This document shows, one piece after another, positions 1 through 8,297 of a DNA stretch of 59,753 bases. Position 1 is the first letter of the stretch, and every line of letters starts with the position of its first letter. Source of the stretch: Kiritimatiellia bacterium (GTDB lineage Bacteria > Verrucomicrobiota > Kiritimatiellia > RFP12 > UBA1067); assembly GCA_017514235.1 (NCBI GenBank), contig JAFWKK010000023.1, forward strand, positions 1 through 59,753, read 5' to 3'. The notes beneath the pieces were generated by a model, which saw nothing but the letters and a program-made list of their open reading frames with translations, had not been told where the DNA came from and did no database searches. Position numbers and translations under genes: made by a program.

Positions 1-14
1 AAGGTGCGATTTGG

Positions 15-20
15 TATAAT
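15..20 (+). promoter_or_regulatory. -10 box upstream of LamG gene
   Basis: TATAAT preceded by TGG (extended -10 form), 75 nt upstream of the first gene. The -35 position falls before the window, so only half the promoter is visible. The same TGG-TATAAT pattern recurs at 10948 and 14164. Confidence 0.5.
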
Positions 21-95
21 ACGCGTCGTGATCAAGACCCTTCCATACAGGCGGAGGGCTGCCATCGGCGAGGATTCCAAAAGGAGCAAACGGCC

Positions 96-3000
96 ATGAG
101 GAGATCATTGATACTGACATGCGCGGCGGTTGCCGCCGCAGCGTGCAATGCTGGCGACGTGTTCAGCGACGCGAAGTCGTGGCATCAAGGGTTCGTCGAC
201 GTTAACGGCGACGGCGTCATGAACGTCGGCAAGACGGAGTTTCCCGAATCGCTGCTTCTCGCCGACCCGAACAACGCCGCGCACAATGTCACGATTGGAA
301 CGATCTGGGGGAGCACTGCGGTTTCTGGCGTTCACACCAGCGTCGTCTTGCGTACGGAGAACGTGATCAATCCCTACACGAAAGTGAACTGGAGCGAGAC
401 TGTCGCCTATCTTCCGCAGGATGTGGCCATGGACGGCGACAAGCTGAAGTACTGGTCGGCGGGTGCGCATCCCGCTTCGCCGTTTACAGTTGATCTGACG
501 AAGGAGTGTACGTTCTTCATCCGTTTCAAGTGGAGCGGCGAATCTCCGGCAGGGAACGACATGCCAAACTACATTCTTGGTGCGGGCGACAGCGGTGTAT
601 ACGGCTTTGTTGTGTCTGTCATGAGCAATGGCTGCTACAACACCTATTCTGGCGGGATATGGAGCAAGACTTGGAATGGAACGTCGGATGTGAGGGTCAA
701 GCCGAACGAGTGGACGGACTTTGCCGTGACGGTCAAGAACAGGAAACTGACGATCTATTCGTATCAGGAGAGTTCTGATGATATTGCCACACTTGAGGTG
801 ACGGGTAATGCGACTACACGCACGGGTACGCCCAATGGCAATGTCCTTCTTGGCATTTCCATGGATGGTGCATGTGGATACGAGTGGAGCACGACGGCGG
901 GACGGCTGCGCGCTTTCCGCGGCAGCATCCAGTCATACGCGGCGTGGGAGCGGGCATTGAGCGCGGACGAGGTGCGTCAGGTGTTCGCGTGGCCTGCATC
1001 CGATCTTGTCAGGCTTGGCACGGCGAACGACAGCGCACAGGAGTTTACGGGCGGCGATGCTCCGACGACATTCAGCTTCGACGTGGCGGCGAAGGACGCG
1101 GGGCTGGCGCAGGTTCTGCGCATGACGGCTACATCTACATCTGCGGCCGGGACGTTCTCGGTCTCGTTGAACGGAGCGGCCATTGGTTCGCTCACGGTCT
1201 CGCCCGGCAAGACAGCGCTTTTCCCGATCAAGAAGAACCTGACCGTTGCCGGCGCGAACACCATAACGCTCACGCGCACATCGTCCGATCCTGTTGCGAT
1301 TGACGCGATTGCTCTCGGTGGCGGCATTCAGATCGGCAGCGCCAATGGCACCTCGTCCGAGTTTGCGCCGGAGACGTACGGCGGCAAGGTGTTCGCCGAC
1401 GTGAAAACCCTGCATCGCGGCGCGATTCCGTATCATGGCGACAACTGGGTTTACAACGTAACAAGCGTCAATGCGGAATTCCCCGAGTCACTTGACGGCA
1501 ACACGACCTCAAAGGCACACCTCGTCGCGTTCAATTCGCCCACGGAGGCCAGCCGGTGGTTCGGCACAAGCGGAACACATACAGGCATTCTCGTAAGGAC
1601 CGAGAGTGTCGTTTATCCTTATGCACGGAGAACTGAAAGCACCAAGGCACTCTACTTCCCGCAGGACACGGAAGACCAGGGCAACGGAACATATAAGTAC
1701 TGGACGTGCGGACTGCATCTCAACACGAACAACGTGCCGTTCATCCCGAAGTTCGACGCGGCGAACGACGCCTGTACGTTCTTCCTGCGTTTCCGCTGGG
1801 ACGGTACGGTGCCGATTCCCGGCAAGCCGGCGTATTTCCTCGGCACAGGCGACACGACAGGCGCGACATACGGTTTCAGTGTTGGTGTCACTGAAAATGG
1901 GCGCATCTTCTTCTATTCTCCGAAACCGAACCTCAGCAAGACTTGGAATGGGGAAGGTGATGTGACGATAGGCGCGAACAAGTGGACGGACTTTGCGATC
2001 ACGCTCGCGAACCGCAAGGTGATGATCTACGTCTATCAGGAAGATTCGTCATCCGTCGCCGTCATGAGTGCGACGGCGTCCGGCGCGTCGCCGAGTTCCT
2101 ATGCCGCCTGCAACAGCTTTGTCATCGGGCATAGCCGGACGGGTCTGGCCGGAGATACTTGGACAGGTAGTCAGGGCCGTGCCTACGGCTTCCGCGGCAG
2201 CATCCATTCGTTTGCGGCGTGGGAGCGCGCATTGAGCGCGGACGAGGTGAGACAGGTGTTCGCTTGGCCGGGTGAGCGGACGATCGCCAATCTCGGGGTC
2301 ATCAACGGCAGCAATGCCGAGTTCGGCGGCACGGGGACGGCAAGCTGGGCTGGCTTCACTGCTGGAACCGTAAGTGGCGCGGTCGACTGGTTCAACATGC
2401 GCGGCACCTTTACGGCGACCATGAACAGGCTCGGCATCACGAACTTCCCCATGACGGCCGACGACTTCGCGAACGGGCTGACGTTGCGCTTCTCCACAAC
2501 AGTCGCCTCGGACGCCTGCTCGTTCGACGTCTATGTGAATGACGCCAAGGCTGGCTCTCTCTCCAATGTTCCAGGCGGAATTGTGATGTTGGAGCTCGCC
2601 AAACATCTCTTCGTTGTCGGGAACAACAAGGTTGAGTTGCGTTTCGTCTCTTCGTCGGGCACGGTTTACACCGATGCGATCCAGCTCGTGCGCACGCAAA
2701 GTGGCGACTACTACGCGACAGACGGCGACCAGTCGGATTGCGCGTTTGGACACTACGAGATCGAAAACGGCGTGGAGACGCGCCAACCGACGAGCATCCA
2801 TGTTGACGTGCCTGACTGCGTAGCCGGGAACGGAAACTGCTTCGTCCGCGTTCAGATTAAGTTCGAGGGCGGCGCGGCGGCGCAGACGCTTGCACTTGCG
2901 GTCAATGACGCGGCGGAGCCGATCGCGACGTTCGCGGCGCCAGTGAGCGACGGGTTCAAGGTGTTCAAGGTGGATGTTCCGATATCCGCGCTTCGTGCCG

Positions 3001-3119
3001 GCGACAACGTGTTCACGCTCTCAAACGCCGCGAATGGCGAAGGAACGGCGTACCTCGACGTCGACTACGTCAGGATGGAGACGTGTATCCGCAGCGGCAT
3101 GGCCATCACAGTGCAATAA
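96..3119 (+). CDS. Large secreted protein with two LamG-like modules
   Basis: A 1007-residue exported protein. The first ~19 residues form a signal peptide (MRRSLILTCAAVAAAACNAG). Two concanavalin-A/LamG-like modules follow; each ends in the same phrase, WERALSADEVRQVFAWP, near residues 282-299 and 707-724. Between and after them lie beta-rich segments resembling carbohydrate-binding sandwich domains. The protein ends in a short hydrophobic tail, SGMAITVQ, that matches the ends of six other secreted proteins in this window. The start has AAGGAG about 10 nt upstream. It is first in a plus-strand run with a beta-strand-repeat protein and two glycoside hydrolases, so a surface glycan-binding role is inferred; no catalytic motif was seen. 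Confidence 0.8.
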   Translation: MRRSLILTCAAVAAAACNAGDVFSDAKSWHQGFVDVNGDGVMNVGKTEFPESLLLADPNNAAHNVTIGTIWGSTAVSGVHTSVVLRTENVINPYTKVNWSETVAYLPQDVAMDGDKLKYWSAGAHPASPFTVDLTKECTFFIRFKWSGESPAGNDMPNYILGAGDSGVYGFVVSVMSNGCYNTYSGGIWSKTWNGTSDVRVKPNEWTDFAVTVKNRKLTIYSYQESSDDIATLEVTGNATTRTGTPNGNVLLGISMDGACGYEWSTTAGRLRAFRGSIQSYAAWERALSADEVRQVFAWPASDLVRLGTANDSAQEFTGGDAPTTFSFDVAAKDAGLAQVLRMTATSTSAAGTFSVSLNGAAIGSLTVSPGKTALFPIKKNLTVAGANTITLTRTSSDPVAIDAIALGGGIQIGSANGTSSEFAPETYGGKVFADVKTLHRGAIPYHGDNWVYNVTSVNAEFPESLDGNTTSKAHLVAFNSPTEASRWFGTSGTHTGILVRTESVVYPYARRTESTKALYFPQDTEDQGNGTYKYWTCGLHLNTNNVPFIPKFDAANDACTFFLRFRWDGTVPIPGKPAYFLGTGDTTGATYGFSVGVTENGRIFFYSPKPNLSKTWNGEGDVTIGANKWTDFAITLANRKVMIYVYQEDSSSVAVMSATASGASPSSYAACNSFVIGHSRTGLAGDTWTGSQGRAYGFRGSIHSFAAWERALSADEVRQVFAWPGERTIANLGVINGSNAEFGGTGTASWAGFTAGTVSGAVDWFNMRGTFTATMNRLGITNFPMTADDFANGLTLRFSTTVASDACSFDVYVNDAKAGSLSNVPGGIVMLELAKHLFVVGNNKVELRFVSSSGTVYTDAIQLVRTQSGDYYATDGDQSDCAFGHYEIENGVETRQPTSIHVDVPDCVAGNGNCFVRVQIKFEGGAAAQTLALAVNDAAEPIATFAAPVSDGFKVFKVDVPISALRAGDNVFTLSNAANGEGTAYLDVDYVRMETCIRSGMAITVQ

Positions 3120-3142
3120 CCGGAAAGTCGGCGACAGAGCCA

Positions 3143-3172
3143 TTGACAGGCTTTTCCGTGCCGTGATATACT
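3143..3172 (+). promoter_or_regulatory. Sigma70-type promoter for beta-strand-repeat gene
   Basis: TTGACA at 3143-3148, an 18-nt spacer, then TATACT at 3167-3172; the gene starts 33 nt later. This near-consensus promoter implies the second gene is not only transcribed by read-through from the LamG gene. Confidence 0.6.
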
Positions 3173-3205
3173 TGCACCGCAGTTGCGGTTCACGAGGAGT
3201 TGACT

Positions 3206-5740
3206 ATGCGCACGAGAAATATTGCAATTGCAGCCGCCTTGGCGGCTGCAGGGAGTGTTTTCGCCGATACGCACAATGTTGCGGATGGCGCGACCGATAC
3301 GCTGAGCGGCGTGACGGAAACGTCGCGCTTCACCAAGACCGGCGGCGGTACGCTGGTCCTCTCCGGCGACAACTCGCTGGCTACGGTGACGGTATCGGCG
3401 GGTACGCTGAACATCCATGGCGGCACGACGACGATTTCCGGTTCGGGACAAGGCACTGGAACCGCTGCTGCATATGATGGCGCCGCTTTTGTCAACAAGG
3501 GCGGACAGGCGGTCGTCATCGACGGCGGGGCGACGGTGACGATGACCGGCGGCTCGTATATGCATACGGATTCTGGCGTGTTCGTCGTCTCGAACGCCAC
3601 GTTCAACGTGCAGAATACCGAGGCCATGAACGGGTTCACCGGCGGGTCCACTGGAGCATATGCGTCTTCGCGCTTCATCATCGGCGAAGGTGGCGTTGTC
3701 AACGCAAACAAACTGCGGCCTACCGGCGGCAACTCCAGAGAAACGACGAAGGAGAATTTCAGTATTGACCTGAACGCTGGCGGCAATCTTTACGTGAACC
3801 AGTTCTGGGTCGATGGCGACAGCCGCTGGGGTCGCATCAACTTCAACGGCGGTATCCTTCACGCGACGCAGTTTGGTGACAGAACCAAGCCAGGCGACCA
3901 GCTTTTCAATGAAGCAACAACTCGCACAAGTTGGTCTGCGGGTCAGACGACGCCGACGGTTCTTGCGGGCGGCGCCTACATCGACTGGGTGGAGGAAAAC
4001 ACGATCTATCCGGCGTTCAAGAGCGGTGTCGCGGAGGGCGCAACCGACGGCGGCATTCACCATCGCGGCAACAAGGTAATCTACTGGCGCGCAGCCGATT
4101 CCACCTACAACGGCGGCACGTGGCTTGAATCGACAGGGGGCGGCGTCCTGGCCGTAAATGCGGACTATGACGAGAGCGTGCTTGGCACCGTCCCGGCAAC
4201 CCCTGCAACGAACATCTGGGCGACGGGCTCGAACCACACGCTCTTCAACGAATGGGGAACCTTCACGACCCACCCGAACCGCATGGTCTTCATCAAGGAC
4301 CAATGTGGCTTCAAGCTGGGTGCCCAGAACAGCGCGAGGCTTGTCATCGGCGGCGAAATCAAGGGCGAGATTACAGCTGGCAACACGGATCCTCTTGGCA
4401 CGTACCTTGAAGCTCGTGCCAACTGGGCTGGCACATCCGTTCTCGATCCCGGCGAGGGGCATACGAACGACGTTGGCAAACTCGTCGTCGGCGGACATCT
4501 TGAAATCGCAAGCGGTGTCACGCGCCTCACCTCTGGGCAGGCCAACATGACCGCCACATTGGCGCCTTTGTACGTCGTAGGCGGCGATTCATACAGCACA
4601 GGTAAGGGCAACTTGACTATTTCCGGTGGCGAGCTTTACATCCCGCAGAGTTCGCGTTATATTGAGATTTCAAAGCGCGCGCAGGTCAATGTGGTCGGCG
4701 GAAAACTCAATGCGCCGGGTTCGGAATTCTTGCTTGGCCTGAGCACGGCAGGTTCTACGCTTTCCGTTTCGAACGGCGGTGAGTTAGCCGTGGGCACGTT
4801 CCGTCTTGGGCAGACGGCGGCCTATCCTAACATCGTCAATCTTGGCAAAGACGGCACGATTCGCGCCAACACGCTCACGTGCGAGTTCAAGAACAGTCAA
4901 AACGTCACCTTCAACTTCGATGGCGGGCGATTCCAGTCCAACGCCAGTACAGACAGTTCCAGCACGCTCTTCTACAATATAACGAACACCAAGTGGGACG
5001 GCGTGAAGTTCTACGTGCGCAAGGGTGGCGCGGTTCTCGATTCGTCGAACGGCAAGCACTGCTGGTGGTCGCGCCCGCTTCTGTGCGGAGTGGAGGAAGG
5101 CGAGACGGACGGTGGCCTGACGGCGGTGGTGATGTCAAACAAGTCCGTTGTCCTCTGCGATAGTGCGGTCTGCACCTACAACGGCCCGACGCGCGTGATG
5201 ACGACTGGCGAGACGGGGCAATTCCAGTGCCGCGTTGCGAATGCGCTGCCCGCCACCACGACGCTCCAGATTGGCCCTGGCATGACAGTTGGCTTCGCCA
5301 GCGAATGGAACGATTCTACGCACATCGACCAGACCGTCGCCCGCGTCGAAGGCGTAGGAACGGTGTGGCACAACAGCAAGCTCGTCGTTACGGACGGCAT
5401 CTCGCCCGTATTCACCAATGCCTACGGTACGCTCACGTTCAACAGCCTCTGCTCTATCTCCGGCGACTACGAGATTGTGGGCGATGCGAACGGCTGCGGC
5501 TGCGTTAAGTTCAACAAGAAGCAGGACATCTCCAACCTCAAGCTGAAGATCGCCGCTAGCGCGACGCTTGATGCGTCCAAGGCGAAAGGCACGTACTACA
5601 AGATTGTCGATGCACCGAACGGCGTCACGGGCGAGTTTGATACGTCCGAGTTGCCGGGCAACTGGGATGTCAAGTACTCGGCCGACGGCAAGGCCGTCTA
5701 TCTGCGCAACCCGAATGGCACGATTCTGCTGCTCAAATAG
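3206..5740 (+). CDS. Secreted autotransporter-associated beta-strand repeat (PATR-like) protein
   Basis: 844 residues from the ATG at 3206, which has GAGGAG 6 nt upstream; a TTG 6 nt earlier would extend it by two codons. Signal peptide MRTRNIAIAAALAAAGSVFA, then TKTGGGTLVLSGDN, a typical beta-strand-repeat motif, and long stretches of short Gly/Asn/Thr-rich strands (GGxLxV, FNGGxL) consistent with a right-handed beta-helix. The C-terminal block LPGNWDVKYSADGKAVYLRN is shared with the protein at 47884-50382, showing they are paralogues. It ends GTILLLK. No C-terminal autotransporter barrel is present, so export would use another route. Likely a cell-surface or extracellular structural or binding protein; function not known. 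Confidence 0.75.
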   Translation: MRTRNIAIAAALAAAGSVFADTHNVADGATDTLSGVTETSRFTKTGGGTLVLSGDNSLATVTVSAGTLNIHGGTTTISGSGQGTGTAAAYDGAAFVNKGGQAVVIDGGATVTMTGGSYMHTDSGVFVVSNATFNVQNTEAMNGFTGGSTGAYASSRFIIGEGGVVNANKLRPTGGNSRETTKENFSIDLNAGGNLYVNQFWVDGDSRWGRINFNGGILHATQFGDRTKPGDQLFNEATTRTSWSAGQTTPTVLAGGAYIDWVEENTIYPAFKSGVAEGATDGGIHHRGNKVIYWRAADSTYNGGTWLESTGGGVLAVNADYDESVLGTVPATPATNIWATGSNHTLFNEWGTFTTHPNRMVFIKDQCGFKLGAQNSARLVIGGEIKGEITAGNTDPLGTYLEARANWAGTSVLDPGEGHTNDVGKLVVGGHLEIASGVTRLTSGQANMTATLAPLYVVGGDSYSTGKGNLTISGGELYIPQSSRYIEISKRAQVNVVGGKLNAPGSEFLLGLSTAGSTLSVSNGGELAVGTFRLGQTAAYPNIVNLGKDGTIRANTLTCEFKNSQNVTFNFDGGRFQSNASTDSSSTLFYNITNTKWDGVKFYVRKGGAVLDSSNGKHCWWSRPLLCGVEEGETDGGLTAVVMSNKSVVLCDSAVCTYNGPTRVMTTGETGQFQCRVANALPATTTLQIGPGMTVGFASEWNDSTHIDQTVARVEGVGTVWHNSKLVVTDGISPVFTNAYGTLTFNSLCSISGDYEIVGDANGCGCVKFNKKQDISNLKLKIAASATLDASKAKGTYYKIVDAPNGVTGEFDTSELPGNWDVKYSADGKAVYLRNPNGTILLLK

Positions 5741-5782
5741 CGGTGTTGCCCGGGCACGCGGGTACGCGGCATGATCTGCGAA

Positions 5783-8212
5783 ATGAAGAAACATCTGCTT
5801 GCGTACGGTGCGGCATTGTCTGCACTGCCGCTCTGCGCCGCCGTTTCGCTTGACGCGCCGGGTCACGTCTACACCGACGGGGAGACAGCGATTGCTCGCG
5901 GCGGCGTTCCCAACGCGTCTTGGACGATTACGGACTGGCGCGGGCGCCCTGCGGGCAATCCGGAATCCTGGCGCGAGGACGGCACAGCCATCCTTCCGAA
6001 GTTGCCGACGGGCTACTACCATCTGAAGAGCGGAGAGGAGGATGCGACGTTCGCGGTGGTTCCCGCGCCCGAAGGCAGGGTGCGCGATCACGACTCGTTC
6101 TACGGCATCGACTCGGCGCAGAGCTGGGTTTCGCGGAAGGGCAATTTCATCTGCCCCTGGAACGGCGGCGACACGTACCGCACCGTGAGCGACCTGCTCA
6201 AGCTCGCAGGCGTTCCGCACGTGCGCGAGCGCCTGAGCTGGGGCGAGGTCAATCCCAAGCCCGGCTCTTTCGACTACAAGCACTACATGTACAACGCCGA
6301 CATGCTGAGGGAGCGCGGCATCCTCGTCTCGGGCATGTTCCACGACGCGCCGAAGTGGGCTGGCAAGCTGAAGAAACTGCCGTCCGACCTCAACGCCGTC
6401 TATTCGTTCTGCGAAAAGACAGCCGCCGCGTTCGGAGGCCGCATGGGCGACTGGGAGTTCTGGAACGAAGAGGACATCGGATTCGCTCCGGAGCCGGTAT
6501 GGGACTACGCCGCCGCGATGAAGGCCGCCTACTTCGGCTTCAAGGCGGGACGGCCAGGCATCATCGTCCTGCCGGGCGCACTCTGCCAGATGCCGGACAG
6601 CGGCTATGCGAGAGGGCTCTTCGACAACGACGTAGGCAAGTTCAGCGACGTGTACAACCACCACGTCTACTTCACGCTCGCAGACTACCCGAAGCACTTC
6701 GCGACGCTGCGCTCGTTCATGGAGCGATACGGCATGGGCGACAGGGCGGTCTGGATAACGGAGTCGGGCACGCATCTGGAAGGGACATCGAAGAAAGACG
6801 GCGCGATGAAGGGCTTCAAGGCCAACACGCCCGACCAGGAGCTTGTGGTGGCGGAATACTACGCCAAGTCGCAGGTCGCGTTCCAAATGGAGGGCGTGGC
6901 GCGCAACTACTACTTTGTGTTCGGCGCCTACAGCGAGATGAACGGAGGAAAGGACTGGGGCGTGATGCGCCGCGACGGCACGGTGAAGCCCACCTACGCG
7001 GCCATCAGCACGATGACGCGCGAACTCGTCTCGGCGCGGCTCGTCGGCGAGATGGCCGCGGACAAGGGGCTTCGCGCCTATCTCTTCGAGCAGCCGGACG
7101 GTTCGCAGACGGTCATGCACTGGTCGGTCTCGCCGATGGACCTAGCCGGTGGGCATATCGTTGCCACGCCGGACTACGCGAGAAAGTTCAACCTTCCCGT
7201 CGCGAACGGCACGTACCGCCTCTCCGACCTCTGCGGCATCCGTTCGTCCGCCACGGTCACGAACGGGGTGCTTGAGCTGGCATCCACGCGCTTCCCCGCT
7301 TACGTGGCTGGGCTGCGCGGGCTATCGGTGAAGACGCCGGCGCGTCAGAAGGGCAAGGTACAGCACTACGTTCCGAAAGCGGACGAAGACATGTCGGTGA
7401 TCCTGCGCGTGGACCTGAACACGAACGACTTTGCGGTTGCGGGGCAGAAGACGCGCGCCGTGCTGAAGAGCGATGCGGGCCGTATGCGCATACAGGCGTG
7501 GAACATGGGCGATGCCGCCAAGACGGGGCGGGTGGAAGTTGCGGGCGGCACGTTCAGGGGCTTGCCGGGCAGCATCGCTCTCGGGCCGCGCGGCACTCCG
7601 CCAGTTTCGATCGACTGCACGTTTGTGCCGACGGACTCTGGCGAAGTCGAGCAGCGCCTTGTGTTCACCGGGTTTTTCGGCGGCAGGCGCTCCAGCCGCC
7701 TCACCATGCCCGTCCATCTCGAAAAGAAGTTCCTCGACTCATGCACGAGCACTCCCATCGCCTGGCGGAACCCGGAGAACTGGCAGCGCAACACCTCCGC
7801 ACAGTCGTACAGCGCCACGTGGGACGAGGCCGAGCAGGCCATGCGGTTCGACGTTGCGTGGAACGACTCGCTGACGGATCGCTGGTTCTATCCGGTGTAC
7901 AGGCTCAAGCTGCCGCAGGAAAGCCTTGCCGGCGCACAGATGATGCAGTTTGAGGTGAAGAGCGCGCAGGACAAGGCGGAGAACGACTTCCGCACCCAGA
8001 ACCTCATGCTGCTTTTCAAAGACAGGACGGATGCGGATCGGTTCATCCCCTACGATGCCCCGATTGGCGTTTGGGAGAAGCGGTACGCAGAACTTTCAGA
8101 CGTGGATGCGCTTGGCGAAGTCACAGCCTTCCGCCTCGGCGCGAATCCAAAAGGCACGCGCTGCACATTCTGGGTTCGCAACCTTGCCATACTCAGGGTA
8201 AAAGGCAATTGA
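5783..8212 (+). CDS. GH39-like (clan A) glycoside hydrolase, secreted
   Basis: 809 residues. The start at 5783 gives a clean signal peptide (MKKHLLAYGAALSALPLCAA); an ATG at 5771 adds four residues and neither has a clear ribosome site. An N-terminal beta domain (about 20-100) precedes a TIM barrel. The barrel has WEFWNEEDIGF, whose Glu229 fits the acid/base of clan GH-A, and VWITESGTH, whose Glu327 fits the nucleophile. A C-terminal beta-sandwich runs from about residue 540 to the end. It has a close full-length paralogue at 44362-46851. It follows the beta-strand gene by about 40 nt and precedes a GH2 gene, so it probably cleaves a glycan displayed to the same locus. Family placement is by motif only; exact substrate unknown. 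Confidence 0.7.
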   Translation: MKKHLLAYGAALSALPLCAAVSLDAPGHVYTDGETAIARGGVPNASWTITDWRGRPAGNPESWREDGTAILPKLPTGYYHLKSGEEDATFAVVPAPEGRVRDHDSFYGIDSAQSWVSRKGNFICPWNGGDTYRTVSDLLKLAGVPHVRERLSWGEVNPKPGSFDYKHYMYNADMLRERGILVSGMFHDAPKWAGKLKKLPSDLNAVYSFCEKTAAAFGGRMGDWEFWNEEDIGFAPEPVWDYAAAMKAAYFGFKAGRPGIIVLPGALCQMPDSGYARGLFDNDVGKFSDVYNHHVYFTLADYPKHFATLRSFMERYGMGDRAVWITESGTHLEGTSKKDGAMKGFKANTPDQELVVAEYYAKSQVAFQMEGVARNYYFVFGAYSEMNGGKDWGVMRRDGTVKPTYAAISTMTRELVSARLVGEMAADKGLRAYLFEQPDGSQTVMHWSVSPMDLAGGHIVATPDYARKFNLPVANGTYRLSDLCGIRSSATVTNGVLELASTRFPAYVAGLRGLSVKTPARQKGKVQHYVPKADEDMSVILRVDLNTNDFAVAGQKTRAVLKSDAGRMRIQAWNMGDAAKTGRVEVAGGTFRGLPGSIALGPRGTPPVSIDCTFVPTDSGEVEQRLVFTGFFGGRRSSRLTMPVHLEKKFLDSCTSTPIAWRNPENWQRNTSAQSYSATWDEAEQAMRFDVAWNDSLTDRWFYPVYRLKLPQESLAGAQMMQFEVKSAQDKAENDFRTQNLMLLFKDRTDADRFIPYDAPIGVWEKRYAELSDVDALGEVTAFRLGANPKGTRCTFWVRNLAILRVKGN

Positions 8213-8297
8213 ACCAATGCCAGCCTGCCGGGACAGTTTGATAGCAGCGGACTGGGACAATGATCGTCCGCCTGGAAGATTGAAAGGAAAAACAAGC

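Noticed and set aside
5135-7120. Long antisense ORFs (for example 5135-7120 minus, 40826-42112 plus, 58165-59589 plus)
   Set aside because: Their translations are rich in Arg/His/Val with no domains and exactly mirror strong genes on the other strand; GC-rich third positions create them.
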